The notes beneath the pieces were generated by a model. That model saw only the letters and a program-made list of their open reading frames with translations, did not search any database and had not been told where the DNA came from. The position numbers and the translations under genes were made by a program. From a virus: DNA of 25,906 nt. Shown one piece after another: positions 1-7,077 of the stretch. The stretch is from positions 1 to 25,906 of the IMG/VR virus record IMGVR_UViG_3300042472_000428. The stretch is one strand, 5' to 3'. The first letter of the stretch is position 1; each line of letters opens with the position of its first letter.

Positions 1-754
1 CAGAGTCCTGCACCTGATCCCAGAGCATTTCGCCTGCGGCGTTCTTAGGTTGCTCGAATTTGATCGCGTCAAAAGTGTATCGCTGCCAGGTGCTGCACTG
101 CGGGCACGTCCAGCCCCAAACTTCTCGAGTCCCGCTGTCCCACTCGTGCTCCATCTCGTCCGTGCTGCTGCCGCCCTGCGAGCACAAAAACGTCTTGCGG
201 TTCCATCTGTCGTGGTGCCGGGCTTTGAGTTCCTTAATCATCCCATCCTTCCAGCGCCACACTTCATCGCCGATGCAATAGCGCATCGATTTTTCTTGCA
301 GGTTTGTCATGTTCGCGCCGCCTGCGAAAAGAACCATGTGTGGAAAGAATATCGTTGTCTTTCTAAGCGCGTGTCGATCTTCCGGGAACAACGCTCGAAC
401 CGGCTCGCAGTCTCGAAAGATCGGGAGCAGTCGCGATTCTGTCCAGTCCTTCACCATGTCGTCAGTCTGCCCCACAAACAAAGTCGGCCCTGGCTTCTGC
501 GCGACAATGAAGCACGCGAGCGTCTCCATCATCGTGGTCTTGCCTGCTCCGGTGCTGGCGCGCAAAAATACCTGCGTCGCTTCGTCGTCCGTTACCGCAA
601 GCAATACATCATTCATCCACGGTGCCACGGTGCGGTCGAAGCGCGACGCCCGATCGGAGTTGGGAAATTTGACGTGGGCTTCGGCCCAGTCGAGAACCGT
701 CCCGTCGTAGGCGAGCTTGATGCCTTCGCAAATACCTGTGGCGAGTGGATTCAT
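1..754 (-). CDS. Terminase large subunit, GpA-like (N-terminal part, runs off the left edge)
   Basis: This is the ATP-driven DNA packaging motor with headful or cos nuclease. The first 251 residues are visible and the nuclease half lies outside the window. A Walker A motif is at residues 66-73 (ASTGAGKT), followed by a GQTDDMVKDW segment. A Walker B-like motif is at about 158-164 (RYCIGDE), and a CPQC zinc pair is at 217-220. This order is typical of lambda gpA / PF05876-type large terminases rather than Terminase_6 types. The ATG at 754 overlaps the stop of the preceding small gene in an ATGA junction, which fixes the start. The likely small subunit lies upstream at 1903-2352, separated by five small genes. 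Family assignment is from recognition of motifs, not a search. Confidence 0.9.
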   Translation of the reverse strand, partial: MNPLATGICEGIKLAYDGTVLDWAEAHVKFPNSDRASRFDRTVAPWMNDVLLAVTDDEATQVFLRASTGAGKTTMMETLACFIVAQKPGPTLFVGQTDDMVKDWTESRLLPIFRDCEPVRALFPEDRHALRKTTIFFPHMVLFAGGANMTNLQEKSMRYCIGDEVWRWKDGMIKELKARHHDRWNRKTFLCSQGGSSTDEMEHEWDSGTREVWGWTCPQCSTWQRYTFDAIKFEQPKNAAGEMLWDQVQDS

Positions 755-984
755 AGCTCAACAAGGCCGGCATCGGTTGCGTGGAATCGCCGGCCATGAA
801 GGGAATCAGGAAAAGTTTTTCCGCTTCTCTCTTGTTGGTAGATCGCGGCATCGCAAACAAAACACATGCCGGCTCTTCCAAGCGTCCCGATAGCGGGAAC
901 ATAGACTTGCGAGTCGCTGATTGCATAATCCGTCTTCATTTTGAAGGGGATGGCAAGTTTGCCTGATATTTTTTTGCAGTTCAT
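751..984 (-). CDS. Hypothetical small protein (77 aa)
   Basis: I do not recognise this protein. It has a single CFVC pair near residue 42 and no membrane segment or signal peptide. It is joined by ATGA overlaps to the gene before it (981-984) and to the large terminase after it (751-754), which argues that it is really translated. A GGAG lies about 13 bases upstream of the ATG, farther than usual. An internal Met at residue 16 is an alternative start. It is one of five tiny genes between the terminase subunits. Confidence 0.6.
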   Translation of the reverse strand: MNCKKISGKLAIPFKMKTDYAISDSQVYVPAIGTLGRAGMCFVCDAAIYQQERSGKTFPDSLHGRRFHATDAGLVEL

Positions 985-1220
985 TTTTTATTTAATATCT
1001 CCATGGTTTGCCGGTAAATTTCGCCGGCATGCTCGACATGGCCGTGAAGCTTGCACCACTCCAGCCACAATGAAAGCAATCTCTCGAATTCGGCTTCGAT
1101 GTATTGCGCTTCAATAATCCGATGTTGCTGGCCCCTGATAAATTCATGAATCCACGCCGGCGTTTCGCCCCAAAGCCGAAGCGAGCGCCATTCTTTTAGC
1201 TCTTGATCGATTTCATTCAT
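981..1220 (-). CDS. Hypothetical small protein (79 aa)
   Basis: I do not recognise this protein. It is mostly helical in appearance, Glu- and Trp-rich and acidic, with no cysteine cluster beyond a lone WCKLHGH segment. It is coupled by ATGA overlaps at both ends (981-984 and 1217-1220). It belongs to the small-gene block between the terminase subunits, so a role in packaging or simply hitch-hiking are both possible. Confidence 0.6.
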   Translation of the reverse strand: MNEIDQELKEWRSLRLWGETPAWIHEFIRGQQHRIIEAQYIEAEFERLLSLWLEWCKLHGHVEHAGEIYRQTMEILNKK

Positions 1221-1456
1221 GGTTTCATTCCAAAGATTTTCATTAAGGCTTCAAGCGATTGCGACGAATTGGTAAAGCCTGGCTTGACCTGTGGCTCAGA
1301 TTCTATGCACGGCTCGTCTTCGCCGTCATAGAAAGCCGTGTCCCATGTGACATCAAACATCTTGCGCAGCCCTTTCGTGGTTAGCGTTATCTCGCCGTCT
1401 TCGGCGAATTTCGGGTTCTTGCGGCAGTAAATCGCCCAGAGTGACGATTTAGTCAT
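1217..1456 (-). CDS. Hypothetical small protein (79 aa)
   Basis: I do not recognise this protein. The N-terminus is basic and aromatic (SSLWAIYCRKNPKF), followed by an acidic middle (DGEDEPCIESE). The start overlaps the end of the upstream gene by 8 bases, and the stop shares an ATGA with the next gene. There are no membrane segments. Function cannot be assigned from the sequence. Confidence 0.6.
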   Translation of the reverse strand: MTKSSLWAIYCRKNPKFAEDGEITLTTKGLRKMFDVTWDTAFYDGEDEPCIESEPQVKPGFTNSSQSLEALMKIFGMKP

Positions 1457-1682
1457 GGCTGCGACACTCCTTCATCATGCGATCGATTGCAGCCTTAAGC
1501 ATCGGCCATTCATGCGGATCGATCTTGATCACGCCCGGCTCGGCGTCATCAGGCGATTGCGTAACTTTTAAGAACTCGCCTGCAGCTTCGTCAACGATCT
1601 CGATCTCGGTGGTGCCTTCGTGGAAGATCGCTTCGCCTTTTATGCAAACGGCGATCTTCAAGGTTCGGGTTTGATATGTCAT
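1449..1682 (-). CDS. Hypothetical small protein (77 aa)
   Basis: I do not recognise this protein. The sequence alternates like a small beta-rich domain (TLKIAVCIKGEAIFHEGTTEIEIV) followed by an acidic stretch and a C-terminal helix (WPMLKAAIDRMMKE). It is coupled to the upstream gene through 1679-1682 (ATGA). It is part of the block between the terminase subunits. Confidence 0.6.
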   Translation of the reverse strand: MTYQTRTLKIAVCIKGEAIFHEGTTEIEIVDEAAGEFLKVTQSPDDAEPGVIKIDPHEWPMLKAAIDRMMKECRSHD

Positions 1683-1906
1683 TTAGCCTTTCGCAGAAGC
1701 TCGTAAACTTCGGCCTTGGCCGAGTGGTATCCTTCAAGAATGCGAAAGACGCAATCGACGGTGTCATCGTCGCCCGCTTCGCTGTATCGCCAGACATGCG
1801 CGGAAATCTGGAGCATCTGATGGTTGCTGCGTTCCAACACTTTCAACCGTGCGAGTGAGATGGGCGTTGTTTCTGGTTTTGCTGGTTTGGGTTTGGTTTG
1901 TTTCAT
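1679..1906 (-). CDS. Hypothetical small protein (75 aa)
   Basis: I do not recognise this protein. A Lys/Pro-rich N-terminal tail (KQTKPKPAKPETTP) precedes about 60 residues that look helical, including HQMLQISAHVWRYSEAG. It is directly coupled to the small terminase by an ATGA at 1903-1906. It is the first of the five small genes that separate the small and large terminase subunits. Confidence 0.6.
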   Translation of the reverse strand: MKQTKPKPAKPETTPISLARLKVLERSNHQMLQISAHVWRYSEAGDDDTVDCVFRILEGYHSAKAEVYELLRKAK

Positions 1907-2352
1907 AGTTTCTCAAGTTCGTCTCTGATTTCAGAAAGTATCTGTTGCGTCCTTTCATGTAACTTCTTTCGCAGTTCGGCTTCGCCTAGGCCCGCCAACG
2001 CTCCGCTGGCGTCGTTGACGAGCGCGGCGAGCTTGGCGGAGAATATTGCGCCGATGCGGATGCCGGACTCGCGAACGCTGGCGATGTCTACCAACTCGCC
2101 ACGGTCTTGTTGAAGTCGCACCCGAATCCGCTCAGACTCGAGCAGCGTTTTTTCAAGTCGCGCTTCGTTAAGCGTGGCTGGTGCCGCCTTGCCAGACGCT
2201 TTAAGATACTCGTCGCGCCATTTCGTTGCGCTCTCGATTGAGTCGGTAGGGCATCCAAGTTTTACCCATTTTGCAACGGCTTGCTTGCTGATTTTCCAAG
2301 CGTCGCCGATGGCTTGGTGAGTGACTTTGACAACCGAGGATTTTTTATTCAT
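1903..2352 (-). CDS. Terminase small subunit (Nu1-like DNA recognition protein)
   Basis: This is likely the DNA-recognition partner of the GpA-type large terminase. Its 149 residues begin with a helix-turn-helix region (about 11-36, containing AIGDAWKISKQAVAKWVKLGCP), as in Nu1-like subunits. A long charged helical region follows (ARLEKTLLESERIRVRLQQDRGELV, shown only in part by its heptad-like spacing), then a C-terminal helical tail used in such proteins for oligomerisation or large-subunit contact. The upstream 127 bases are AT-rich and follow an HNH gene, so its promoter may have been displaced or supplied by that cassette. Assignment is from domain order and context. Confidence 0.75.
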   Translation of the reverse strand: MNKKSSVVKVTHQAIGDAWKISKQAVAKWVKLGCPTDSIESATKWRDEYLKASGKAAPATLNEARLEKTLLESERIRVRLQQDRGELVDIASVRESGIRIGAIFSAKLAALVNDASGALAGLGEAELRKKLHERTQQILSEIRDELEKL

Positions 2353-2479
2353 TCATAAAAGACTTACGATAGTATGTTAACCCCCAATCACTAGCCTTTT
2401 GCGGGAGCCTTCAAAAATTTTGCAAAAAAAATTTCTGGTTTCATTTTTTTCAAAATTGAAAAATAAAATTTTCATTTTT
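2353..2479. other. AT-rich intergenic spacer with an 18-bp dyad
   Basis: This is a strongly A/T-rich spacer between an HNH gene and the small terminase. It contains a dyad at 2446-2463 with arms TTTTTCAA and TTGAAAAA. It is not a canonical terminator because no T-run follows the stem on the minus strand. A cos site would plausibly sit near here in a GpA/Nu1-type phage, but nothing visible proves one. Confidence 0.35.
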
Positions 2480-3310
2480 TTAATTTGCAACGAGATCGAA
2501 TTGATGGGCGGCTGGAATTTTATTTCCTTTTTTTAAATTTTCTTTTGCTTTCAATGGTTGCAAATTAGAAACGTGATTAGCAAGCATGCGTTGTTTAGAA
2601 TCATTCAAATCAAATGAAGATAGTGGAACGATGTGATCAAGATGCCAGAACGATCCGTAGTTTGTCCAAGTCATGCCGCGAGTGAACTGCGATTCAATCC
2701 GACACCTAGCTTCTTCGAATGAACATCCCAAGTATTCTTCGGTTCGCATATTGCGACGCATCCGCATATGCATGCACACTCTTGATATTTGACTACGCAA
2801 CATTCGCCTTGTTCGCTGTATTGGAGTTTTGAGATCAGACTCCCCGGTTCTTTCCCGCCTTCTAACGATTAAACTCTTGCCGTCATTAAAAGCATTGTCT
2901 TCGCGCAAAACTATCTCCCGCCTTCTTGCAGAAACATTGCTGCCGTTCGGATTATAAACTCCAACTCTAACCATGGCATTTTTTACATTAGTATGACCCA
3001 TTGCAACTATCCTGCCTATTGCCTTAATCCCATACCCAATGGATTGCAGGCAAACCATGCATGGAATGATTGGAGTGATTTTTGATATATGCTTGCTATA
3101 GCATTCATGCGAACAGTAAGGTTGGGCCTTTACTCCGCACTTGAATGAAGAGTCGCATCCCTTGCATTCTTTTTCGTAGACTGTCCTTTTGGCCTGCCGC
3201 CCTTCTTCCCGTTTAGTCGAGACGATGACGCCTTCTTCTTTGATGTCAAAGCTCCAAGAACTTTGCCGATGTTGATTTGCTGGTTGCAATGTGGGCATTT
3301 CATTAAACAT
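2480..3310 (-). CDS. HNH endonuclease with N-terminal zinc fingers
   Basis: This is probably a free-standing (homing-type) DNA endonuclease of 276 residues. Cys clusters are at about 49/52/58/66/70 and 84/87, followed by a basic Arg-rich middle. The C-terminal HNH core at about 222-260 carries HLDH (223-226), NH (245-246) and NLQPLKAKEN. The gene is visibly richer in A/T than its neighbours and is flanked by AT-rich spacers, which suggests recent transfer. Two in-frame ATGs exist, at 3310 and 3303. A promoter placed at 3306-3335 would make a transcript starting near 3303, favouring the second. HNH proteins next to terminases can be packaging cofactors, but those are usually shorter, so a selfish role is equally likely. 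Confidence 0.75.
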   Translation of the reverse strand: MFNEMPTLQPANQHRQSSWSFDIKEEGVIVSTKREEGRQAKRTVYEKECKGCDSSFKCGVKAQPYCSHECYSKHISKITPIIPCMVCLQSIGYGIKAIGRIVAMGHTNVKNAMVRVGVYNPNGSNVSARRREIVLREDNAFNDGKSLIVRRRERTGESDLKTPIQRTRRMLRSQISRVCMHMRMRRNMRTEEYLGCSFEEARCRIESQFTRGMTWTNYGSFWHLDHIVPLSSFDLNDSKQRMLANHVSNLQPLKAKENLKKGNKIPAAHQFDLVAN

Positions 3311-3335
3311 ATATCCTAACTGGTAGGATTGTCAA
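3306..3335 (-). promoter_or_regulatory. Putative sigma70 promoter with a 17-bp operator-like dyad
   Basis: On the minus strand TTGACA (3335-3330) is followed by a dyad with arms ATCCTA and TAGGAT around a 5-base centre (3313-3329). TATGTT (3311-3306) serves as a -10 at 18-bp spacing. The dyad exactly fills the space between the boxes, as a repressor operator would. The predicted start of transcription falls around the ATG at 3303, implying a leaderless or nearly leaderless message. Confidence 0.45.
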
Positions 3336-3355
3336 CTGCAATTGCGATATCCAAC

Positions 3356-3907
3356 TCACGCCAACTTCTGGCCGGTGGCTTCGAGATAAACATCGACCAA
3401 CGGTTTCAATGCCACGCGCACGTGCTCGCGCTCATCATCGCGCCACTGATCGAGCGGCCTTGAACCAAACAGATCATTCAGCCCACGGTTGAGCTTACCA
3501 GCGTAAGCCAACCAATGGTTAGCGGCACCCGTGCTGCGCTCAGGATCGTCCGTGCTGCGGTTTGATGAGCCGGGTGGGGGCAGCAGGCCGACGAACTGTG
3601 CACCGACTTTGGCGACGTCCTGCGGCCACAGATCGAGAACCAACTGATCTCGGTTGCGTGCCAAGAACACCGCCTTGTCTGCGTCGGGTAGCGGGATCCC
3701 CAAGCTGGCTATCCACTCGGCCTTGCCCCCGCGCACATGCTCCCGTCCCATAAGCAGCATCTGGCCGCAGTCAGCCATGGCTAGGATAGCCTGACGAGCC
3801 GAGACCTTGGCGTCAGCGGCTAGGCTCTGCGCAAGTGCGTATTGTTGTTTGGCCTGCTGCTCTATGGCGTCAAGCGTGAGTGTTGCGTTGTGTTCGACGA
3901 TTTCCAT
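3356..3907 (-). CDS. Hypothetical phage protein (183 aa)
   Basis: Function unknown. The N-terminal half is helical and Ala/Gln-rich (about 8-60, possible coiled coil). The middle reads GGKAEWIASLGIPLPDADKAVFLARNRDQL, loosely like the DUF3102-type phage proteins that sit near replication or packaging genes. The start at 3907 overlaps the upstream gene by 38 bases, more than the usual 4. The real start may therefore be a little further in, although the sequence gives no clear ribosome-binding site to decide. Confidence 0.6.
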   Translation of the reverse strand: MEIVEHNATLTLDAIEQQAKQQYALAQSLAADAKVSARQAILAMADCGQMLLMGREHVRGGKAEWIASLGIPLPDADKAVFLARNRDQLVLDLWPQDVAKVGAQFVGLLPPPGSSNRSTDDPERSTGAANHWLAYAGKLNRGLNDLFGSRPLDQWRDDEREHVRVALKPLVDVYLEATGQKLA

Positions 3908-4352
3908 TTGTTTGTTTGTATGTTGTCTTTGCCTCTTCGCTCTTGAGCGCCGATGACGGTGGCAAGCCCGTCTCGGCTAGAAAGTCACAGGCTATTTTGC
4001 TAATCGCCTGCTTGGTGCACCCGAGATATCTCGCAGCCTCCAGCATACTCATCCCTGCAGTGAGCGGATGCCCGAGCGCATAGGCCATCCCCCAAAGCGT
4101 TTTGCTTTTGCCGTATCCGTGCCCCGAGAGAAATGTGATGAACGTGTTCAACGTCCCCATCATTCTTTCGCTGGCTTCCCGATAGGCCGACATCGTCGGC
4201 TCGGTTGGAAACAACCTGTGCCCGAGCGTTGCGTCAGCGCCCCCGTCGCAGATGCCCGCAAAGTCTATCTCGTAGCTCGCTTCGTCGAACTCTGCTGCGT
4301 CTCGGGGTGAGTGCATGTCCTTTGGGTTAGCGTTTGGCATGGCGTTCGTCAA
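3870..4352 (-). CDS. Helix-turn-helix DNA-binding protein
   Basis: This 160-residue protein has a convincing helix-turn-helix at about 103-124 (MLEAARYLGCTKQAISKIACDF), followed by a polar basic tail. The N-terminal half is acidic, and the middle contains FITFLSGHGYGKSKTLWG. It is coupled to the helicase gene by an ATGA at 4349-4352. The position just after the replicative helicase fits a replication accessory factor or a regulator. I do not recognise a named family. Confidence 0.65.
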   Translation of the reverse strand: MTNAMPNANPKDMHSPRDAAEFDEASYEIDFAGICDGGADATLGHRLFPTEPTMSAYREASERMMGTLNTFITFLSGHGYGKSKTLWGMAYALGHPLTAGMSMLEAARYLGCTKQAISKIACDFLAETGLPPSSALKSEEAKTTYKQTNGNRRTQRNTHA

Positions 4353-5605
4353 GCACGGGTTTGAGTGCGCTCGACAAAGCGTGAGATCGCGCCCTGCATA
4401 ACAACCGGCGCAAACACATGCCGCTCGCCGTTTCGGTTTTTAGCTAGATGTATAACGGCATCGCCGCTGTGATCGATGTGCAGGACGTAGTCGGTGTGAT
4501 GGCCGATAGCGCGGGACTCGCGCAGCTCGCCCTTGTCGTTAAGCTGCGATGCGGTGAGAACTAGGATATTTAAATTAAGCGCAAGGATTTTGAGCCGCCG
4601 CATGACTTCGCTCACCTGCTGCTCGCGAGTCTCGGCGCTGCTATCGCCGGGCGACTGGCAGAGCTGCAGATAATCAACGACAACCCAGTCGAGACCACCC
4701 TTTTTGGCTCTGACTCGGCACATGCTTTCGATCTCGTCGATCCCTGTTACCTGATCGTGGATCTCGATGCCGAATTTCGATATTTGCCGGATGGCCGCGT
4801 GCATCGAGTTAACGTGAGCCGTAGTCGGCCTGTGGCTTGCCGGGACTGTCGTAACGCCTGAAATGTTTGCCGACATCCGAGCGATGATATCCTGAGCCGA
4901 CATCTCCAACGAAAAGAACAGTCCGTTCTTGCCGTCCGAGCAGGCGCGGGTTGCGATCTGCACGAGCAGGATGCTTTTGCCGCCTGACGTCTCGGATGAA
5001 ACTACACCAACCCTGCCGCGACGGAACCCGCCACCGAGCAGCTTGTCGAGATGCGATACGCCGGTGCCAAACGTCTCCGGCAATGCCATCGACTCAAGCT
5101 CATCGAGTAATGCCATGCATTGAGTTTTAAGCGTCGGCGCGTTAGTATCCTCCTCTTCGGAGTCGGTAGCGAGATCGGCGAGCTGACTAAGATCGGCCTG
5201 CATTGATCGGATGTCCGGCATGAGATCTCCGGTGCGCCGAAGGGCGTTGCGATACCGGCGTGCTTTGAGCAAGTCTTTTCGGTGCTCGAGTGCGGTTTGG
5301 ATGTCAGGCACGGGATAGGCGGTCCAGATCGCCATTAGCTCACATTCACCGTCAGCGTCTGCAAAGTCCCCTTGGGACTGCAACCTACCCTGCAGCGAGA
5401 AAAAGTCCGACTTGCGGCCTTCCCGGTGCAAAGCGACGGCAGCACGAAAGCATCGGCGGTGCGAGTCGCTGAAGAAAAGGTCTTCGTCCCATTTCGCAGC
5501 GTCGAGAGTTTCGTAGTTTTGCGCGATGATCGAAATGGCTCCGCGCTCCGCGCTCAGGTTGGCGGGAAAGGTGGGAGCGTTGGCTTGAATTGGCTTCGTT
5601 GTCAT
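4349..5605 (-). CDS. Replicative DNA helicase, DnaB family
   Basis: This is a hexameric RecA-fold helicase that unwinds the phage replication fork. An N-terminal helical domain (about 14-140) is followed by a linker and the ATPase core. Walker A is at 204-211 (SETSGGKS), the catalytic glutamate is in SLEM at about 232-235, and Walker B is at about 308-315 (VVVDYLQL). Sensor motif H3 ends in TASQLN (351-356), H4 is LRESRAIGHHTD (361-372), and the basic finger is KNRNG (389-393). The 418-residue length is slightly short for DnaB but normal for phage copies. It follows directly after an origin-like region and an initiator-like gene. Confidence 0.95.
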   Translation of the reverse strand: MTTKPIQANAPTFPANLSAERGAISIIAQNYETLDAAKWDEDLFFSDSHRRCFRAAVALHREGRKSDFFSLQGRLQSQGDFADADGECELMAIWTAYPVPDIQTALEHRKDLLKARRYRNALRRTGDLMPDIRSMQADLSQLADLATDSEEEDTNAPTLKTQCMALLDELESMALPETFGTGVSHLDKLLGGGFRRGRVGVVSSETSGGKSILLVQIATRACSDGKNGLFFSLEMSAQDIIARMSANISGVTTVPASHRPTTAHVNSMHAAIRQISKFGIEIHDQVTGIDEIESMCRVRAKKGGLDWVVVDYLQLCQSPGDSSAETREQQVSEVMRRLKILALNLNILVLTASQLNDKGELRESRAIGHHTDYVLHIDHSGDAVIHLAKNRNGERHVFAPVVMQGAISRFVERTQTRA

Positions 5606-5668
5606 TCTGTTTTTTTTGCTTGTGTTTTTGCCTGTGTTTTTGCGCCTAGTTTTTATCGTTTAGAGTCC

Positions 5669-5699
5669 GCTTCGCTGCGCGGGACGCGCAGAGCGAAGC
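5669..5699. repeat. GC-rich hairpin with a 2-base bulge
   Basis: Left arm GCTTCGCTGCGCG (5669-5681), loop GGA, and right arm 5685-5699 pair over 13 bp with AG bulged at 5690-5691. No T-run follows on either strand, so it is not a typical rho-independent terminator. It is more likely part of the origin structure. Confidence 0.6.
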
Positions 5700-5705
5700 A
5701 TACTC

Positions 5706-5726
5706 GATAGAGTATTCTACTCTATC
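5706..5726. repeat. Perfect dyad, 9-bp arms
   Basis: Arms GATAGAGTA (5706-5714) and TACTCTATC (5718-5726) surround TTC. It sits between the GC hairpin and the iterons. It could be a binding site for a dimeric initiator or regulator. Confidence 0.6.
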
Positions 5727-5748
5727 TAGGACTGACATGGTTAGCTCT

Positions 5749-5803
5749 GGGTTACGGTTGGGTTTCATTTGGGTTATCGTTGGGTTATCGTTGGGTTATT
5801 TCA
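5749..5803. repeat. Five tandem 11-bp iterons, consensus GGGTTATCGTT
   Basis: Units at 5749, 5760, 5771, 5782 and 5793 are spaced exactly 11 bp apart. Units 3 and 4 are identical (GGGTTATCGTT), and units 1, 2 and 5 share the GGGTT start with changes in the rest. A degenerate sixth copy may lie at 5738-5748. The near one-turn helical spacing would place bound proteins on one face of the DNA. The last unit overlaps the stop codon of the initiator-like gene. Confidence 0.7.
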
Positions 5804-6166
5804 CAGCTTAATTGCAGCAACCTTTTTCAACGACTTAGGCTCGTCTGTTTTCGGCCTTCCGCCCTTCTTTCCGTTGCGATAATTCGCGAACAGTTTCTTG
5901 TTTTGGTCCTGCCATTGGTGCATTATTAGAGCGCCGCCTTCGCGTCTTGCGTAGCCGCTTTCGATCAACGCTTGCTCGAGCTGATCCGGATCTCCTTGCC
6001 AGTCGGCGATCGCTGCGACGATATCCGGGGGCTTCTCGATCCGTTCGGTCTTGCGAAACTGGCATTGCGACCAGAGTTTCAACAGACTAAAAACACCAGC
6101 GTGGCCGGCTAGGCGAAGCAGGATTTTAGTTTTGTAGTGGTCACAGAAGTCAGGTGATAGGATCAT
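5801..6166 (-). CDS. Putative replication initiator / replisome organizer
   Basis: This 121-residue protein looks like the winged-helix N-terminal domain of phage replisome organizers. It has a helical start (TKILLRLAGHAGVFSLLKLWSQCQ), a helix-strand segment (DQLEQALIESGYARREGGALIMHQWQDQN) and a basic NYRNGKKGGRPK linker at about 95-106, which is typical of such proteins. It stops soon after the linker, so it lacks the usual C-terminal domain. Iterons begin at its stop codon and the DnaB-type helicase is the next gene, so the likely job is origin binding and helicase loading. The start at 6166 shares an ATGA with the upstream gene. Confidence 0.7.
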   Translation of the reverse strand: MILSPDFCDHYKTKILLRLAGHAGVFSLLKLWSQCQFRKTERIEKPPDIVAAIADWQGDPDQLEQALIESGYARREGGALIMHQWQDQNKKLFANYRNGKKGGRPKTDEPKSLKKVAAIKL

Positions 6167-6471
6167 GTCATATTTAGTGGGGTTTTGATTTCTTGGGCGT
6201 CACGCAGAATTCCTTTTGCCAAATGTTGCGCGCACTCTGGATGCAGGCTGATGCCCTTGCCATGCGATCCGTGCCAATAAATATAAGGAGTGACTAAAAC
6301 TTTTCCGCAACAAAAACATTGGCTGCTGAGTTCCATTGCATCGCAATCTGCGAATTCTTCACCCATCCCCATTTCTTCTAGTAAAAAGCGTTTGTCTTCC
6401 GGGTTAACGTTTGGGTCTGTTACCCAGCTTGGTGGTCGATATTCAAAACTTTTTTCTGTGACTACACTCAT
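6163..6471 (-). CDS. Hypothetical small zinc-binding protein (102 aa)
   Basis: Function unknown. A CFCCG motif at about 52-56 and a later HPEC (about 77-80) with intervening His residues suggest one structural zinc site. The N-terminal 50 residues are acidic. It precedes and is coupled to the initiator-like gene (ATGA at 6163-6166). The sequence before its ATG (TTTCCT) has no Shine-Dalgarno match. Confidence 0.6.
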   Translation of the reverse strand: MSVVTEKSFEYRPPSWVTDPNVNPEDKRFLLEEMGMGEEFADCDAMELSSQCFCCGKVLVTPYIYWHGSHGKGISLHPECAQHLAKGILRDAQEIKTPLNMT

Positions 6472-6484
6472 AGGAAATCTTGAT

Positions 6485-6652
6485 TTAATTTTTACGATGG
6501 GGCGCTGCCCCCGGCCCCTGCTGCGCCCGCGCCTCGTCGCGCTCTTGCTCTAGTTTGCGGGCCAGCTCTAGCATCTCCTCCAAATAGATGAGATTTCCGG
6601 GATTCTCTTTCAGTAGGCGCTCATAGAGCGCATCTGTTTCTGATGTGTCCAT
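6485..6652 (-). CDS. Small acidic helical protein (55 aa)
   Basis: The reading frame is open much further upstream, but that part lies over the neighbouring gene in another frame. The ATG at 6652, five bases after that gene's stop, is the sensible start. The product (MDTSETDALYERLL...) is a charged helix with heptad-like Leu spacing and a Pro/Gly-rich end, and resembles a short coiled coil. Function unknown. Confidence 0.55.
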   Translation of the reverse strand: MDTSETDALYERLLKENPGNLIYLEEMLELARKLEQERDEARAQQGPGAAPHRKN

Positions 6653-6657
6653 ATTCG

Positions 6658-6888
6658 TTAGTCGCTGTAGCGTGTTGATTGCCCTGTCCAGATGTGTGTC
6701 CCGTCGTGCTGCGCGTGCTCGACTGCAAACGACTGGCCGCCGAAGCCGTGGATGTTCGCGATGTCTTCGACCGCGAGCCGTGTTAAGGCGTTTTGAGATG
6801 TGATTTCGAACGTAAATCGTTCGACGTTGCCGCTGCTGGAGAGGTGATCTCTCGCACCTTCTACCGTGATTGTATTTTGTATTTTCAT
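6658..6888 (-). CDS. Hypothetical small protein (76 aa)
   Basis: I do not recognise this protein. It reads like a compact alpha/beta domain (KIQNTITVEGARDHL ... VERFTFEITSQNALTRLA) with a Gly/His-rich second half. The leader before the ATG is A/T-rich (CTAAAAAAAT) and has no Shine-Dalgarno sequence. It lies in a run of short genes before the initiator. Confidence 0.55.
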   Translation of the reverse strand: MKIQNTITVEGARDHLSSSGNVERFTFEITSQNALTRLAVEDIANIHGFGGQSFAVEHAQHDGTHIWTGQSTRYSD

Positions 6889-6894
6889 ATTTTT

Positions 6895-7077
6895 TTAGCG
6901 GAACCACTTCGCGAAGTGTCCGAAATTCCTAGGTTGCGTTACGTTGTTATTTTTGCCGCACACGTCGCACTGGCCGTAATGCCAATTCGCAATGCGCGTG
7001 GCCTTGCTGCCGTGTTTTACGCCGCAGTCCCAGCACGCCCAGGATGGGTAAGGACGTTCTTCTTTTTTAGTTTTCAT
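6895..7077 (-). CDS. Small zinc-ribbon protein (60 aa)
   Basis: Two knuckles, CWDCG (about 15-19) and CDVCG (about 37-41), form a zinc ribbon. This matches a widespread family of roughly 60-residue phage proteins with a conserved RPYPSWACWDCG start and a FGHF.KWFR end. The role is unknown; nucleic-acid or protein binding is likely. It is coupled to the upstream gene by an ATGA at 7074-7077. Confidence 0.7.
   Translation of the reverse strand: MKTKKEERPYPSWACWDCGVKHGSKATRIANWHYGQCDVCGKNNNVTQPRNFGHFAKWFR

Larger units (their letters stand above)
5606..5803. other. Probable phage replication origin region
   Basis: This non-coding stretch lies between an initiator-like gene and the DnaB-type helicase. 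From low to high coordinates it holds direct repeats of TGTGTTTTTGC at 5621-5631 and 5633-5643, a bulged GC-rich hairpin at 5669-5699, a perfect 9-bp-arm dyad at 5706-5726, and an 11-bp iteron array ending in the initiator's stop codon. Iterons plus dyads beside initiator and helicase genes are the standard architecture of theta origins in phages and plasmids. That this one is used as an origin is inferred. Confidence 0.6.

Noticed and set aside
50-799. Long plus-strand open frames over the terminase gene
   Set aside because: They are shadows of the minus-strand GpA-type terminase, whose motifs are clear; no plus-strand frame in the window shows a recognisable protein.
2446-2463. AT-rich dyad as the terminator of the HNH gene
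   Set aside because: The dyad is followed by A residues on the minus strand, not T; stability would be low.
6485-6907. A 140-residue frame covering the small helical protein
   Set aside because: Most of it lies antiphase over the 76-residue gene at 6658-6888; the ATG at 6652 is the sensible start.
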